A DNA stretch of 64,000 bases from DATARH01 sp963705325 (lineage in GTDB: Bacteria > Pseudomonadota > Alphaproteobacteria > ATCC43930 > CGMCC-115725). Shown here piece after piece: positions 63,384-64,000 of this stretch. Where the stretch lies: the NCBI GenBank assembly GCA_963705325.1, contig OY970069.1, positions 3,658,001 through 3,722,000 of the forward strand, read 5' to 3'. Position numbers and translations under genes: made by a program. The notes under the pieces were generated by a model that saw only the letters and a program-made list of their open reading frames with translations, ran no database searches and was not told the DNA's origin. Every line of letters begins with the position of its first letter. The first letter of the stretch is position 1.

Positions 63384-64000
63384 ATGGCCGAGACGATGAA
63401 CGGCGCCGAGTGGCTTGCGCGGGCGCTGGCCAACACTGGCATGACCCATGTGTTTTTCGTCGAGTCGACCATGCGCCGCACCTTGTTGGCGCTTGGTGAT
63501 CTCGGGGTAAAGCCGATCCTCGCGCATTCGGAAAAGGCCGCCGCCTATATGGCAGACGGTTATGCGCGTGTTGCCGGCCGTCCGGGCATCTGCATGGCGC
63601 AATCGGTCGGCGCCGCCAACCTTGCCTCAGGTCTGCAGGATTCCTATCTCGGCCACAGCCCGGTTATCGCCTTTACCGGACACAAGGAACCGTCATTCCA
63701 GCACCGCAATTCCTATCAGGAAATCGCTCATGCACCGCTCTTCGCCGCGGTGACCAAGTTCTCGACGCCGGTCTATTCGACAGGCGAATTGCCCCGTTTG
63801 TTGCGACACGCGTGGCGCTCGGCGCTCGCTGATCCGGTGCGGCCGACACACCTCGATTTCAACGGGCTGCAGGGCGACGTCATCGAACTCGGCCAGACCG
63901 GCGCACCGATTGAGATCGAGACCGAGGCACGGAAAATTCCGATGCATCGGCCAGTCGCCGACGAGCGCGATATCACAAACGCCGCCAAACTCCTGCTCGG
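63384..64000 (+). CDS. Thiamine diphosphate-dependent enzyme (acetolactate synthase-like), 3' truncated
   Basis: 205 residues are visible; the gene runs off the window. GGGAGG precedes the ATG. The N-terminal ThDP pyrimidine-binding domain is clear: conserved Glu50 in HSEKAAAYMADGYAR, AGRPGICMAQSVGAANLASGL and the TGHKEPSF loop. Family members include acetolactate synthase, benzoylformate decarboxylase and others; the context argues against a housekeeping ilvB. Likely decarboxylates or ligates a 2-keto acid in the same pathway as the preceding genes. Confidence 0.88.
   Translation, partial: MAETMNGAEWLARALANTGMTHVFFVESTMRRTLLALGDLGVKPILAHSEKAAAYMADGYARVAGRPGICMAQSVGAANLASGLQDSYLGHSPVIAFTGHKEPSFQHRNSYQEIAHAPLFAAVTKFSTPVYSTGELPRLLRHAWRSALADPVRPTHLDFNGLQGDVIELGQTGAPIEIETEARKIPMHRPVADERDITNAAKLLL

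Overview
The window is a GC-rich alphaproteobacterial chromosome segment. The best fit is Rhodospirillales or a relative: clpP-clpX-lon-hupB lies next to tRNA-Val/tRNA-Asp and a complete nuoA-N operon that runs into birA-coaX-rnj. This is a judgement from gene content and order, and no species can be named. All assignments come from reading the sequence; no database search was run.

Layout. 1-2261: 3' end of an NAD(P)H-hydrate repair enzyme and a malonyl-CoA decarboxylase. 2336-8997: tRNA-Leu, then the proteostasis block tig-clpP-clpX-lon and an HU gene with an apparent +1 frameshift. 9048-23403: a tRNA-Val whose 3' end is the attachment site of a 14.3-kb integrated phage-like element. All of its genes are on the minus strand: integrase, excisionase-like protein, ParB-like protein, prohead protease, cold-shock protein, Mu-like baseplate proteins, a tape-measure protein with a lysozyme-like end, and several unknowns. 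No terminase, portal, major capsid or lysis gene was recognised. A degenerate 48-bp copy of the tRNA end marks the right border, followed by the displaced tRNA-Asp. 23690-37868: the 14-gene respiratory complex I operon; nuoL carries an apparent +1 frameshift. 37865-42305: birA, coaX, rnj, methylmalonyl-CoA epimerase, a DUF1467 protein and DNA-3-methyladenine glycosylase I, mostly overlapping by a few bases.

42325-44834 is the most unusual chromosomal locus. It holds a small secreted-type precursor ending in a tryptophan/asparagine-rich tail with consecutive W-x-N triads, a radical SAM/SPASM enzyme of the GrrM type, and an exported protein of unknown function. This matches a GRRM-type ribosomal peptide system predicted to make three-residue cyclophanes. 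44949-53215: tRNA-Pro, polyprenyl diphosphate synthase, a DUF2007 protein, TrmN6-like methyltransferase, glyQS and pyruvate phosphate dikinase. The 3' half of glyS has clearly lower GC and different codon use. 53309-57854: a YgfZ-like protein, then four overlapping genes for surface glycan assembly (GT9, TylF-like methyltransferase, GT2, GT4-like). 57861-64000: dihydroorotase on the minus strand, then a plus-strand set of thiolase, AcuI-like reductase, class II aldolase, VOC protein, SDR and a ThDP enzyme cut by the window end. These look like a catabolic operon of unknown substrate.

Four genes (hupB, nuoL and two genes in the element) are each broken by what looks like a single-base indel. 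Because nuoL and hupB are core genes, assembly or sequencing error is at least as likely as real mutation.
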